A DNA stretch of 64,000 nt, taken from contig VGCC01000003.1 in NCBI GenBank assembly GCA_016870195.1, forward strand, positions 1 to 64,000, given 5' to 3'. Positions 1 to 9,625 of the stretch are shown in pieces. Below the pieces are notes generated by a model, which saw only the letters and a program-made list of their open reading frames with translations, was not told the DNA's origin and ran no database searches. Origin of the DNA: Actinomycetota bacterium. Lineage in GTDB: Bacteria > Actinomycetota > Actinomycetes > S36-B12. Both the position numbers and the translations under genes were made by a program. Each line of letters starts with the position of its first letter. The first letter of the stretch is position 1.

Positions 1-551
1 CCACGCAGTCCGCTCCGCCATCACCTCCCCAGCGTCGCGGGCCTCGTCGGCCAAGAACCGGTAGCCGAACTCCGGGTCGTCCCCGTGCGCGTCGAACAAG
101 GCATTCGCCCGATACGCCTCAACGAGCTCGGCATGGGTGACCGGGTTGGCCAGCCACCGGTAATAGGGCTGGCGAGCAAGCGTGAGCACCCGACACGTCA
201 CCGCAACGGGTATCCCGTCCGCAGCCAGCTCGCTCACGAGCGGGTAGAGCCTTTTCCCGGCAAGTTCGCCTGCGACAGGTACGCAGCAGCACGGCGCAGA
301 ACCTCGTTCTCCTGCTCCAGCAGCCGATTCCGCTTACGCAACTCACGCAGCTCCGCCGACTCCAACGACGTCACGCCGGACCTACGCCCGGCCTCCACGT
401 CGGCCTGGCGCAGCCAGTTCTGCAAGCAGGTCTCAGAAATCCCGAAATCCTCGGCAATCGCCTTGATCGTCACCCCAGGCTCACGGCGCTGGGCAAACGC
501 CACGACATCGTCGCGGAACTCTCTCGGATAGGCCTTCGGCACGACAAACAT
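1..551 (-). mobile_element. IS3-family insertion sequence (partial, runs off window start): OrfA 234..551 and start of OrfB (~1..255) in the -1 frame
   Basis: OrfA reads MFVVPKAYPREFRDDVVAFAQRREPGVTIKAIAEDFGISETCLQNWLRQADVEAG...LRKRNRLLEQENEVLRRAAAYLSQANLPGK (HTH plus leucine zipper). The overlapping -1 frame reads RLYPLVSELAADGIPVAVTCRVLTLARQPYYRWLANP...DDPEFGYRFLADEA, typical IS3 OrfB N-terminus. Confidence 0.93.
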
Positions 552-555
552 CCGG

Positions 556-896
556 GTGTTTGTCGCTCAAGGAATTGCGGAAGACCACTCGGTCCTGCTG
601 TTAGACGAGCCGCTGACCGGTTTGGATATAACCTCAGCAAGAATCATCGATGGAATCATTCACGATGAGTCTTCACGCGGCTACTCGGTGGTGTTGACGA
701 CGCATGATCTCGAGGAAGCCAAAGCAGCCGACCATGTGATTCTCACGTCAGGTCGGGTAGTCGCCTCTGGGCCACCGCGCAGGTCCTCACGTCGAAGAAT
801 CTCACGCAGGCTTACGGGCTGGGAGCTCTCCACGACCAAGACGATGCAGCAGCGCTGTTCCCTACGGAACATCATCATGAAGAAGGTGGCCACTGA
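556..896 (+). pseudogene. C-terminal fragment of a metal-type ABC transporter ATPase, truncated by the IS3 element and frameshifted near 775-778
   Basis: VLLLDEPLTGLDITSARIIDGIIHDESSRGYSVVLTTHDLEEAKAADHVILTSGRVVASGPP, then a shifted frame AQVLTSKNLTQAYGLGALHDQDDAAALFPTEHHHEEGGH* with stop at 894-896. Confidence 0.85.
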
Positions 897-903
897 AGGG
901 TGC

Positions 904-1776
904 TCAGGGCGACATCGATTCGGGAACTCGCGTTCGGATAAGCCGGAGTGGGCTCTGACGCACGATGAGCACAACCACTGCTACTACCGCAACCTCACCG
1001 ATCGCCACAAGTGCAATCGTCGGTCCAGAAGGCCATGCCAAGTGGTAACTCGCCACGAGACCAACAACCGCAGCAGCAGCACCTAGCGCGGCAGCCAGCG
1101 GAATGGTGCGTGAAAGGCGTTGCGTCATGAGCCGGGCCGCAACCGCTGGCGAGGTGATCAGAGTGATCACCATGAGAACTCCCACACTCGTCAGTCCGAT
1201 CACCACCACTAGGGCCAGCGAGCCAATGAGCAGCGTATCCAGAAGTCCCACTCTGACACCTACCGATCTCGCATGGCCAGCATCGAAAGTGGAGATGCCT
1301 ATGAGCGGAGAGAGCCACCACAGCCCGAACAGCACGACAGTAGAGAGCACCAACTGAACGACAATGTCCGTGGAAGTAACGGTCAACGGATTCCCGAACA
1401 GGATGTGTGAGAGTGCCCGTGGATCGCCGATGAGACCCACGCCAATCACACCCAGCGCAAACAGTCCTTGTCCTACTACTCCGATGGCGCTGTCCTCCGG
1501 GACTTTCACCCGAATGATGAGCAGCGCTACCAGCAGCGCCATGAGAAGAGCCGCCAAGATCCCTCCCACGGCCAGTGAGATGCCAAGGAATGCAGCAGCC
1601 GCAACGCCGGCCAGGATCGAGTGGCTCATTGCATCCGTCAGGTAGACCAAACGCTTGTACACCGCCCACACACCGATCACGGGGGCCGTGATTCCAATCG
1701 CGAGACTGCTGATGAAGGCTCGCTGCATGAAGCTCGAAGCGAATGGCTCGAAGATCCAGCTGACCAGATCCATCAA
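904..1776 (-). CDS. metal (Zn/Mn) ABC transporter permease, ZnuB/MntB family
   Basis: 290 aa multi-TM ORF; FVSSLAIGITAPVIGVWAVYKRLVYLTDAMSHSILAGVAAAAFLGIS is characteristic of ABC-3 family permeases. Confidence 0.93.
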   Translation of the reverse strand: MMDLVSWIFEPFASSFMQRAFISSLAIGITAPVIGVWAVYKRLVYLTDAMSHSILAGVAAAAFLGISLAVGGILAALLMALLVALLIIRVKVPEDSAIGVVGQGLFALGVIGVGLIGDPRALSHILFGNPLTVTSTDIVVQLVLSTVVLFGLWWLSPLIGISTFDAGHARSVGVRVGLLDTLLIGSLALVVVIGLTSVGVLMVITLITSPAVAARLMTQRLSRTIPLAAALGAAAAVVGLVASYHLAWPSGPTIALVAIGEVAVVAVVVLIVRQSPLRLIRTRVPESMSP

Positions 1777-2564
1777 GGACTCCGGTCTGCACGATGATTC
1801 GAGGTGAATACTCGAGCAATACCCGCATCATCAAGGACCTCTCTCGACGGACCATCAGAGATGATCCTCTGATTGAGGGCGATTGCTCGAGGAAAGGTGT
1901 CGCGGGCAGTGGCGATCTCATGCAGAGCGCAGAGCACTGTCACATTGCTGGCGGACATATCCCGCAGCGTGCGGGAGAGTAGTTCGGAACTCTGAATGTC
2001 GAGCCCGGCATAAGGCTCATCAAGAAGGAGAACCTCAGGTTCTTGGACCATTGCTCGCGCGAGCAGGACGCGCTGCGCCTGCCCTCCGGACAACGTGCCG
2101 ATCACGCGGTCAGCAAGTGCGACCAACTCGAACTGGGCCAAGGCCTCGCGCGCGGCGTCAAGATCATCGCGCGAGGGCCTCATCCATCTACGCGTGAGCG
2201 CTCTTCGACCAGCTACCGTCACATCCAGAACTGTCAAAGGCAAGTCCCACCGCGCACTAGCTCGCTGGGGAACGTACGCGATGTGCGTTCCCCAATCCTG
2301 ATGGTGGCACTCCTTGCCTCTGACGTAGACCTCCCCTGTCGCCGACTCCATGCCTGCCATGGATCGCAATAACGATGACTTACCTGCACCATTAGGTCCC
2401 ACGAGAGCTACAGCCTCACCGAATCCAAGAGTGAAGGAGACGGAATCCACTGCTACGACAGAGCCGTAACTCACCGTGAGGTGGCGGACCTCGACAACAG
2501 GGGGTTCGTGAGCGAGAGGTCCGCCACCCATGGGTGCGATGTCAGTCAACGCACCCAAGACCAC
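1773..2564 (-). CDS. metal ABC transporter ATP-binding protein (ZnuC/AztA-like)
   Basis: Walker A GPNGAGKSS, signature LSGGQAQRV, Walker B VLLLDEP; 4-nt overlap with the permease. Confidence 0.93.
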   Translation of the reverse strand: MVLGALTDIAPMGGGPLAHEPPVVEVRHLTVSYGSVVAVDSVSFTLGFGEAVALVGPNGAGKSSLLRSMAGMESATGEVYVRGKECHHQDWGTHIAYVPQRASARWDLPLTVLDVTVAGRRALTRRWMRPSRDDLDAAREALAQFELVALADRVIGTLSGGQAQRVLLARAMVQEPEVLLLDEPYAGLDIQSSELLSRTLRDMSASNVTVLCALHEIATARDTFPRAIALNQRIISDGPSREVLDDAGIARVFTSNHRADRSP

Positions 2565-3498
2565 GTGACAATCGCTGTGCGTTGTCCTTCATAACAGAGA
2601 TGTAGTCCTGACCGGGCCCTATTGCCTCCTCAGGATCGAATTCGAGGGCTGCCAGAAGATCAACGTTGGCTCCGATCTCGCTCGCAACCGTCTCAGAGAG
2701 CTCTGGTGAGAGTTGCTCCTCGAAGAAGACCGTGCGTACCCCGGCCGCCTTGGCATCGCGCGCGATCTCCTCCAGTGTCGCGGGATCAGGCTGCTCATCC
2801 TTCGAGACACCGGCAATCGCGATTTGAGTGAGGCCATAACGCTGCGCCAGGTAATTGAAGGCTGCATGCGAGGTAACGATTGTCGTTACTTCGCAGTCCT
2901 TCAGTTTCCCGCGCAATTCATCGTCAACAGACTGAAGTTTCCGGATGAGTTCCTTCGCGTTGCTGTCGAACTGCTCTGCCCTAGCAGGATCGATAGAGCC
3001 GAGCACTGCTGCAACCTCCACCGCCATCGCCTGCATCTGGCTCGGATCAAGCCAGACATGCGGGTCCTTGTTGCCCGTCAGCGACTCCTTGCCGAGATCT
3101 CCAGGTGCATCGAGAAGAGTGACTCCTGGTGACGTCAGCAGATCACTCACTGCGATGTCTTCAGGGAGCTGATCCACCGCTCGCTGAACGTCAGGCTGGA
3201 AGTCGGATCCGAGATAGAACACCGCCTTTGCTCCTTCCAGTGCCGTGATGGACTTGGGATCCAGTGACAGATCATGCGGCTCAGCACCCGTCGGTGTGAG
3301 GCCAACAACAGACACCGACTCCTTGCCGATCTCCTGGACAAGCCACTCAATCGGATAGAAGTTGGCAACAACCGGAAGGGCATCACTCTGCTCCGAGGAA
3401 CCGATCGATTCGCCATTCCCTGATGAACAGGCCGACACGAGCACGCATGCCGATAGCGCAATACCCGTTAAGGCCGTCGCCCGGAAACCGTAGGTCAT
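2542..3498 (-). CDS. metal ABC transporter substrate-binding lipoprotein (ZnuA/AztC-like)
   Basis: Lipobox-like VLVSACSS; FYPIEWLVQEIGKESVSVVGLTPTGAEPHDLSLDPK and DPHVWLDPSQMQ motifs of cluster A-I metal binding proteins. Confidence 0.93.
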   Translation of the reverse strand: MTYGFRATALTGIALSACVLVSACSSGNGESIGSSEQSDALPVVANFYPIEWLVQEIGKESVSVVGLTPTGAEPHDLSLDPKSITALEGAKAVFYLGSDFQPDVQRAVDQLPEDIAVSDLLTSPGVTLLDAPGDLGKESLTGNKDPHVWLDPSQMQAMAVEVAAVLGSIDPARAEQFDSNAKELIRKLQSVDDELRGKLKDCEVTTIVTSHAAFNYLAQRYGLTQIAIAGVSKDEQPDPATLEEIARDAKAAGVRTVFFEEQLSPELSETVASEIGANVDLLAALEFDPEEAIGPGQDYISVMKDNAQRLSRGLGCVD

Positions 3499-3516
3499 AT
3501 TTTCCTCATCTCTTAT

Positions 3517-3534
3517 TGATAATGATTGTCATTA
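3517..3534. promoter_or_regulatory. putative Zur box (znuA-like / zur divergent promoter)
   Basis: TGATAATGATTGTCATTA, near-palindromic AT-rich Fur/Zur-type operator, between a Zn-uptake gene and a Fur-family gene; related boxes at 4630 and 9563. Confidence 0.8.
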
Positions 3535-3641
3535 AATCAGAGGATGTCGAGGTGGTCAAGATTCACAGTGCGGTGGATCCGGTGGGTCAGTGACGATGAC
3601 GCGTAGGCTCAGTCATCCAGTGAATGAAAGGGGTTGCGGGC

Positions 3642-4112
3642 ATGGCAAAGCAGGCAGAAGGCAAGGCCTCCGTCTCCCCCGGGACTCAGGTGACCCTTGC
3701 TATAGGTCAGCGATCCACCAAGCAGAGGGCGGCTGTCGCCACGGCTCTACGCGACATAGATGATTTCCGCTCGGCTCAGGAGATCTTTGAGATCGTGAAG
3801 TCACGAGGAGACAATGTCAGTCTCACAACGGTGTACCGATCTCTTCAGGCAATGGCCTCTATTGGCGATATCGATGTCCTGCTTAATTCCGAGGGTGAAG
3901 CCCTGTATCGGCGTTGTGGGCAGAGATCCGGACACCATCATCATTTGGTGTGCCGAAAGTGCGGATTCACAGTGGAAGTCGAGGGACCGGCCGTCGAACG
4001 CTGGACTCACGACGTGGCACGGAAACAGGGATTCACAGACATCAACCACACGCTCGATATCTTCGGCGTCTGTTCCTCCTGCGCCCGCAAGGCCAAGACC
4101 GCACGCGTCTAG
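3642..4112 (+). CDS. zur: Fur-family transcriptional regulator, likely zinc uptake regulator
   Basis: QRSTKQRAAVATALRDIDDFRSAQEIFEIV...VSLTTVYRSLQAMA...HHHHLVCRKCGFTVEVEG...CSSCARK; Zn-binding Cys pairs. ORF start 3624; start at MAKQ preferred. Confidence 0.9.
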   Translation: MAKQAEGKASVSPGTQVTLAIGQRSTKQRAAVATALRDIDDFRSAQEIFEIVKSRGDNVSLTTVYRSLQAMASIGDIDVLLNSEGEALYRRCGQRSGHHHHLVCRKCGFTVEVEGPAVERWTHDVARKQGFTDINHTLDIFGVCSSCARKAKTARV

Positions 4113-4156
4113 GAAGTCCTCCAATCGCGAGGGAAGCACGAGATCACTTAAGGCTG

Positions 4157-4321
4157 TTATCGACCTTCGCGGCACTCCACGTGCTTGCGCACCATGGGGT
4201 CGAATTTGCGCAAGACCAGACGATCAGGAGTGTTTCTCCTGTTCTTTCGAGTGACGTAGGTGTAACCCGTTCCGGCTGTTAAGCGCATCTTGACCAGTGG
4301 CCGCAATTCAGTTTTTGCCAC
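4157..4321 (-). CDS. rpmG: 50S ribosomal protein L33, zinc-independent (C-) paralog
   Basis: GTG start; [54 protein letters not shown] (54 aa), no CxxC pairs. Confidence 0.93.
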   Translation of the reverse strand: MAKTELRPLVKMRLTAGTGYTYVTRKNRRNTPDRLVLRKFDPMVRKHVECREGR

Positions 4322-4557
4322 TACATCCTTTCTCCACGCGCGAGCAGGTCTGCAATGACGGAATAAATTCCCCGTGCGTCGATCATCTTGATTCCCTTCG
4401 TGCTCACATTCAAGCTCACATCCCTGCGCAGACTGGGAACCCAATACCTCTTCTCCTGGATGTTGAGCCTGAACTGCCTCTTGGTTCGCACATGCGAGTG
4501 ACTAATGGTGTGACCAAAACCCATGACTGCGCCTGTTACCTGACAATGCTGCGCCAC
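4321..4557 (-). CDS. rpmB: 50S ribosomal protein L28, zinc-independent (C-) paralog
   Basis: GTG start; [64 protein letters not shown] (78 aa); abuts L33. Confidence 0.93.
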   Translation of the reverse strand: MAQHCQVTGAVMGFGHTISHSHVRTKRQFRLNIQEKRYWVPSLRRDVSLNVSTKGIKMIDARGIYSVIADLLARGERM

Positions 4558-4629
4558 GTGAACTCCATCGACTCGTGATTCTTCATGGCAACGGCTCTTG
4601 CACAATCGACACACCCGCGCTAACGTTTA

Positions 4630-4645
4630 TGATAATCATTGTCAA
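4630..4645. promoter_or_regulatory. putative Zur box upstream of COG0523-like/rpmE2 and divergent rpmB-rpmG
   Basis: TGATAATCATTGTCAA; same core as at 3517 and 9563. Confidence 0.8.
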
Positions 4646-4656
4646 TAAGGAGATCA

Positions 4657-5781
4657 ATGGCACTGCTGGTCACAACCCTGCACGGCCTCTCCCGCACCTA
4701 CCTCGATGAGGTCGGCAGCGAGCTCATCAGGGGGTACCCCGAAGCAGTCGCCATTTCCTACCGCCGAACAGGGGACGCACAGTCCCCGATCACGTGCCGT
4801 GTGACCGACGCCATGGGGTTGGTGAGTGACGACATCGTCGAGATGCGCCATGACTGTCTCTCCTGCCTCGTGCGCGAGCATACGTACGAGGAACTTCGCC
4901 GATTGGACCAGCGTGGAGTCTGGACACATGCCCTGGTGAGCCTCCCCCCGGGCGTAGACGCCAGCGCCTTCCCTCAATTGGCCGAGGCGTTCCAAGAGGA
5001 TGAAGCAGATGACTTCACCATGAGCATCAGTTCATGCATTGTCGTGTGCGATGCGGTGCTCCTGCAGGACCAATTGGAGAACCCCACGCTGCTTCGGGAT
5101 TGGGATCTCAGCGTGGTTGCCACTGACGAGCGCTCGGTCGGTGAGGTGGTGGCTCGGTATGTGGAGTTTGCGGACGTCATTGTCACGGTGAACACCCACA
5201 GGCTTCGATCAGAGAGCGAATGCGCATTTCAGGAAGTCATTGCGCAGCTCAATCCCGATGCCTTGGTGTGTGAATTTGAACGGATTGGTGCAGTCGCGCC
5301 TGCCCAGCTGTGGTCAGCCGGATTTGACCTCGATCATCCGCGGCGCCAGAGCCCCATCACGAGCGAGTACATACCGTCCCAGACTCCCCTGGCTCAGCAT
5401 GTAAACAAAGTCATCTGGCGCGGTGATCGGCCGCTCCATCCCCTTCGATACTCACGCATCCTCGATGAGGACCTGATTGACGTGTTTCGCAGCCGCGGCA
5501 ACCTCTGGTTCGCCACACATGTGACGTCCCAGATCGGATGGGAGTCAGTGGGCGAATTGTGCTCTCTGGCGATCATCCAACCCTGGAACCACACCGTCAC
5601 CGGTGCAGAGAACTACTTGATCATGGTCGGTCACGATCTCGACGCCCTCGCAATTCAGGACGCCCTAAACGGCTGTCTCCTGACTGATGCGGAGATGAGC
5701 GAGGGCATAGACGCATGGAAATCCTTGGAAGATCCTTTCGCAGACGCACTACGAACGATGTTCATCGAAGAAGGTGAGTGA
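4657..5781 (+). CDS. COG0523/CobW-like protein with degenerate P-loop, Zur-linked (context resembles mycobacterial Mrf)
   Basis: [19 protein letters not shown] replaces the canonical [28 protein letters not shown] corresponds to the CxCC segment; CobW C-like tail ([18 protein letters not shown]). Immediately upstream of L31B. Confidence 0.8.
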   Translation: MALLVTTLHGLSRTYLDEVGSELIRGYPEAVAISYRRTGDAQSPITCRVTDAMGLVSDDIVEMRHDCLSCLVREHTYEELRRLDQRGVWTHALVSLPPGVDASAFPQLAEAFQEDEADDFTMSISSCIVVCDAVLLQDQLENPTLLRDWDLSVVATDERSVGEVVARYVEFADVIVTVNTHRLRSESECAFQEVIAQLNPDALVCEFERIGAVAPAQLWSAGFDLDHPRRQSPITSEYIPSQTPLAQHVNKVIWRGDRPLHPLRYSRILDEDLIDVFRSRGNLWFATHVTSQIGWESVGELCSLAIIQPWNHTVTGAENYLIMVGHDLDALAIQDALNGCLLTDAEMSEGIDAWKSLEDPFADALRTMFIEEGE

Positions 5782-6047
5782 TGAAGGACGGCATACATCC
5801 TCGCTACGACTACATAGTCTTCCGAGACAAGTCGGCCGATCTGGCATTCTTGACTCGCTCAACCCTCACGTCCGAGAAGACCATCGTGTGGACGGATGGG
5901 ATTGAGTACCCCGTGTACGACGTCGACATCTCCCCTGCGAGCCATCCCTTCTATACGGGCAGTCGCCGGGTAGTGGATACCGCCGGACGAGTAGAAGGAT
6001 TCAATCGGCGTTACTCACGGAAATCTGCCGACACCGTTGAGGGTTAA
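5781..6047 (+). CDS. rpmE2: 50S ribosomal protein L31 type B (zinc-independent)
   Basis: [28 protein letters not shown]...[36 protein letters not shown]. Confidence 0.95.
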   Translation: MKDGIHPRYDYIVFRDKSADLAFLTRSTLTSEKTIVWTDGIEYPVYDVDISPASHPFYTGSRRVVDTAGRVEGFNRRYSRKSADTVEG

Positions 6048-6403
6048 CCTGCTTTTCTGGATCGCTTGCGCTTTGCTGGTGGTCGAAACGAGTTGATCGC
6101 GAGATCCACCGGCATCAGTGCTGAACCAGGGCCACCCTGATTCAGCCAATCAACGAGATCGACTAGCGCGGATCGGGTATGCATCCAACCCAGCCAAGCA
6201 GGCTTCTCTCCTTGAGATCGCTGGCGCGGCTCGGGATGCACCACAATCACGTCCTTGCGGTCGCAGGGTCCGAGGCAGGCACTGGTGCGTATTTGGACTG
6301 AGGGGAGTTGTTGGCGAAGGAATTCAAGCCTTGCAGCTGCCTCCTTCTTGTTACCTGCTCCACAGCAACAGCCTCGGCACACGGTCAGCGAGCAACCTCC
6401 CAT
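6044..6403 (-). CDS. thioredoxin-like [2Fe-2S] ferredoxin domain protein
   Basis: 119 aa; [15 protein letters not shown]...[17 protein letters not shown] cysteine pattern. Confidence 0.7.
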   Translation of the reverse strand: MGGCSLTVCRGCCCGAGNKKEAAARLEFLRQQLPSVQIRTSACLGPCDRKDVIVVHPEPRQRSQGEKPAWLGWMHTRSALVDLVDWLNQGGPGSALMPVDLAINSFRPPAKRKRSRKAG

Positions 6404-7437
6404 CAGGGCGTGCCTTCCTCGTCCACGTCAAGAGCGAAGACCGACCCTTCACTGTCGGCCACGAGGAGGAGCAGGGGATCAGCATGCCAGTGCAACGCGC
6501 GTATGTCGGGACCTGAACCCAGAACCTCTCTGATGGCGGAGAGCGGCTTCCCTTCGGTGCCCTTACTCGGCATGTAGAGGAGGACCTCACCCGAGCCCCA
6601 ACCGACTGCGAGCATCGGCTGACTCGGATGCCAGGCAAAATCAGCAATGTCTGCACCCTCTGATTCGGTTGCGGAAGTCAGCAGAACCGGAGCTCGGCCT
6701 CGAGGGCCGTTGCCACCGAAGTCCCAGACGCTCACCTCCGGAGCCCCATCATTGGCTAGGTACCGGCCCATGCTGTCAAAAGCAACACGGCTGATCTTGA
6801 AGGGATAGCCCTCCATCTCCAGGCGCGTGTCCTTATCGGATCGGAAAACCTGCAGGGTGGAGTCCTGGTTGCCCGACACGATCCATCGCCCATTCGGACT
6901 TGCTGCAATGGCCAAGAGCGAACCCTTGAATGGCATATGCGTGACCACTCCCGCTGACCGAGGCTCCACGATATTCACGCCGCCGTACGAGGCAACTGCC
7001 AACTTGTGCCACCCGCCAAGCCAGGCGAGGTCTGTAACCGTGCTCGCGTACTGATCCGAAGTCCACAATCTGTCCCCGGCCCTGTTAAAGACGGCGATCG
7101 ACCGCCCGATAGCTACAGCGAATCTCTCTTCGCTCACCCAGTAGGCCCTGGCACACCACTGTCCTTCAGACAGGGACGTCAGGTTCGCCGTGTGGGGTTC
7201 CCAGAGCCATGCACCGAATGGGCCCGTCAGTACAACTCGACGACCTCGCGGATCCACCGCACCCCATACGAGTCCTCCGTCTATTCGGGTTCGGCTCACG
7301 AGCGTCCCGTCCATGGCCGAAAGAGCGCTCACCTCTCCTTCGGAGCCCACCACAACGCAGATCTCCCCCGCTGAATCGAGAGCGACCGGCGCATCATCAA
7401 TACGGCTCTTCCACAACATTCCAGGTATTGATGTCAT
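6403..7437 (-). CDS. WD40/beta-propeller repeat protein in Zur-linked operon
   Basis: Repeated blades (LLAIAASPNGRWIVSGNQDSTLQVFRSD; DFAWHPSQPMLAVGWGSGEVLLY; ISRVAFDSMGRYLANDGAPEVSVWDF). ORF opens at 7467 and overlaps the CobW stop. Confidence 0.8.
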   Translation of the reverse strand: MTSIPGMLWKSRIDDAPVALDSAGEICVVVGSEGEVSALSAMDGTLVSRTRIDGGLVWGAVDPRGRRVVLTGPFGAWLWEPHTANLTSLSEGQWCARAYWVSEERFAVAIGRSIAVFNRAGDRLWTSDQYASTVTDLAWLGGWHKLAVASYGGVNIVEPRSAGVVTHMPFKGSLLAIAASPNGRWIVSGNQDSTLQVFRSDKDTRLEMEGYPFKISRVAFDSMGRYLANDGAPEVSVWDFGGNGPRGRAPVLLTSATESEGADIADFAWHPSQPMLAVGWGSGEVLLYMPSKGTEGKPLSAIREVLGSGPDIRALHWHADPLLLLVADSEGSVFALDVDEEGTP

Positions 7438-7442
7438 CAACA

Positions 7443-8444
7443 TCACAGACCTTCCGAAACAAGGCATGCCTTGAAAGAGCTCTCGAGTTCCGCTCTATCG
7501 AGGTTGCGGCCGATGAAGATCAGCCTGTTTGTGCGCAGTTCCTCCCCCCACGGCTTCCCTTCACTTGCATCGAGAAGCATGTGCACACCTTGGAACACGA
7601 AGCGACTGTCATTCCCTTCGATGGAAAGGATGCCCTTGGACCGGAAGATGTCCGTACCTTGACGTGCGAGCAGGGTGCGCAGCCACGCGTTGAGGAGATC
7701 GCCGTCAACGCTCCCTTCACACTCGATCCCCACGCTGGTGACGCTCAGATCGTGCTGATGATCTGTCTGCTCGAGAAATGTCGGGTCAGTCTCCATTATG
7801 CGATCAAGATCAAAAGCACCAACATCCAAGATCTCATGAAGGGGGACATCTGCAAATGTGGCAGGGAGTATCTGCGCCTCACTATTGATCGATCTGATTC
7901 GAGAAGTGACAGCTGCGATGTCATCAGCTGTTGCAAGATCAGTCTTGTTCAGAACGATCTTGTCGGCAAAAGCCACCTGTTCGACGGACTCGTTTTCTAC
8001 CCCTTCGGGCTTAATCTCATTCAGGTGCTCGAGGGCATGGTGAGTGTCAACAAGCGTGATGATGGCATCGAGTCTGCAGTGTGTCTGCATATCCTCATCG
8101 ACGAAGAAGGTCTGGGCCACTGGGGCGGGATCTGCCAGACCCGTGGTTTCGATGAGGATTCGATCGAACTTGTCACGGCGTTTCACCAGAGCCCCCAGAA
8201 TGCGGATGAGGTCTCCACGAACGGTGCAGCAGATGCAGCCGTTGTTCATCTCGAAGATCTCTTCCTCAGAATCGATGATCAAAGCATCGTCGATTCCGAC
8301 TTCACCGAACTCATTCTCGATGACCGCAATCCGCATTCCGTGGTTCTCCTGAAGAACACGATTGAGGAGAGTCGTCTTTCCTGAACCAAGGAACCCGGTC
8401 AGCACGGTGACCGGTATTCGCTGATCCTCAGTGGACTGAGACAT
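7443..8444 (-). CDS. COG0523 (CobW/ZNG-like) GTPase, putative zinc metallochaperone
   Basis: [46 protein letters not shown] (CxCC), LNKTDL. ORF opens at 8549; MSQSTED start preferred. Confidence 0.93.
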   Translation of the reverse strand: MSQSTEDQRIPVTVLTGFLGSGKTTLLNRVLQENHGMRIAVIENEFGEVGIDDALIIDSEEEIFEMNNGCICCTVRGDLIRILGALVKRRDKFDRILIETTGLADPAPVAQTFFVDEDMQTHCRLDAIITLVDTHHALEHLNEIKPEGVENESVEQVAFADKIVLNKTDLATADDIAAVTSRIRSINSEAQILPATFADVPLHEILDVGAFDLDRIMETDPTFLEQTDHQHDLSVTSVGIECEGSVDGDLLNAWLRTLLARQGTDIFRSKGILSIEGNDSRFVFQGVHMLLDASEGKPWGEELRTNRLIFIGRNLDRAELESSFKACLVSEGL

Positions 8445-9318
8445 GTGCATTTCCTCCTGGTGAGCGTGCCATTGTTGTGCGACAGAGGTGGGGTGAGAGA
8501 TCACACAGGGGGGAGGTGAAGATCCACGAGATGTGCCGTGGATCATCAACGGAAATGACAGTGAGGGGAGGAGCCTTTGTGGGCTGCGCGGGAACTGTCT
8601 GGTAGACCTTCACGGGTTGATCAGATGAGAGTCCCAGAAACTCCCGGACAACAGCGGCGATGCGAACCGTGTGCGGGGGTAACGGTCCTGCTGCGGGTCT
8701 CGTGAGGTCTCCGTACTGGCAGGCGCGAGCTTCCCAGGAGGCAGTGAGTCCGGCTTGGTGAAGCACTCTCCCATCAGAGAGCAGTTCGTGTGTATCCACA
8801 GGAACGAGCGCCTGCTGAGAAATTACATAGGGGCGATCAGTCCACGACATCGCAAGCGGAATACTTCCAGTCGTGACGATGATGCATGCGCCGAGTGCCG
8901 CGAGCTCACCTAAGTGACTCTCAAGCGCCGTGATCCCGTCGCTGTCAAGTCCCGTGCAAGGCTCATCCAGGAGGATCAACCTACACGGCTCATTCAGTTT
9001 CGTGAAGAGCTGCTTCCGCTGAATTTCACCAAATGATGATAGCTCGGCGTTTGGACACTCATCGGATGCCCGAAAAGGATTTGCTGGCACTTTCGCGCCA
9101 AGGGGAACAGTAATTCCAGGGTCTCGATGGATGGTCCCCGAGTCGGGATTCAGAATCCCTGCTATGAGCCTCGCGAGAGTTGACTTTCCCGATCCGTTGC
9201 GACCGAGGATCGCGTGAAGGGCTCCATAGTTAAATGAGGCGTCAGCGTGTTGGAGCACCACACTGCCCTGCTGGTGCTGGAACGAGACGTCGTCAAGACG
9301 TACACATCCGTAGGGCAC
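8428..9318 (-). CDS. orphan ABC-type ATPase domain protein with no recognisable LSGGQ signature
   Basis: Walker [11 protein letters not shown]; Walker [13 protein letters not shown]; the signature position reads [15 protein letters not shown]. No permease gene adjacent. Confidence 0.75.
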   Translation of the reverse strand: MPYGCVRLDDVSFQHQQGSVVLQHADASFNYGALHAILGRNGSGKSTLARLIAGILNPDSGTIHRDPGITVPLGAKVPANPFRASDECPNAELSSFGEIQRKQLFTKLNEPCRLILLDEPCTGLDSDGITALESHLGELAALGACIIVTTGSIPLAMSWTDRPYVISQQALVPVDTHELLSDGRVLHQAGLTASWEARACQYGDLTRPAAGPLPPHTVRIAAVVREFLGLSSDQPVKVYQTVPAQPTKAPPLTVISVDDPRHISWIFTSPLCDLSPHLCRTTMARSPGGNAHVSVH

Positions 9319-9355
9319 TTAAGGACCTTTCATGACTGCGCCTTGAACGTCGGCC

Positions 9356-9544
9356 TCAGGATTCTTTGGGAGGGATCGACTCAATCTCGATATAGCCACC
9401 CTCTACAGCCTTTCTCAAGCGTGCGGGGACTTGGTACACACGACCTCGGTACGTAACGTCGATCAGCCCAACGGCTGAGGCCTTCCACTTGGCTCTCCTG
9501 CTAAGCGTGTTGCTTCGCGACATTTTTCGCTTGGGCACCGACAT
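9356..9544 (-). CDS. rpmF: 50S ribosomal protein L32, cysteine-free paralog
   Basis: MSVPKRKMSRSNTLSRRAKWKASAVGLIDVTYRGRVYQVPARLRKAVEGGYIEIESIPPKES; no zinc ribbon cysteines. Confidence 0.88.
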   Translation of the reverse strand: MSVPKRKMSRSNTLSRRAKWKASAVGLIDVTYRGRVYQVPARLRKAVEGGYIEIESIPPKES

Positions 9545-9562
9545 ACCGGTAGCTTAACCTTA

Positions 9563-9580
9563 ACGATAATCATTGTCAAT
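9563..9580. promoter_or_regulatory. putative Zur box upstream of rpmF-ABC-COG0523-WD40 operon
   Basis: ACGATAATCATTGTCAAT; shares ATAATCATTGTCAA with the box at 4630. Confidence 0.8.
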
Positions 9581-9625
9581 AGTAGCTGCTCGCGAGACTA
9601 CGCCCCCTGCCGCGTCATCGCACAA

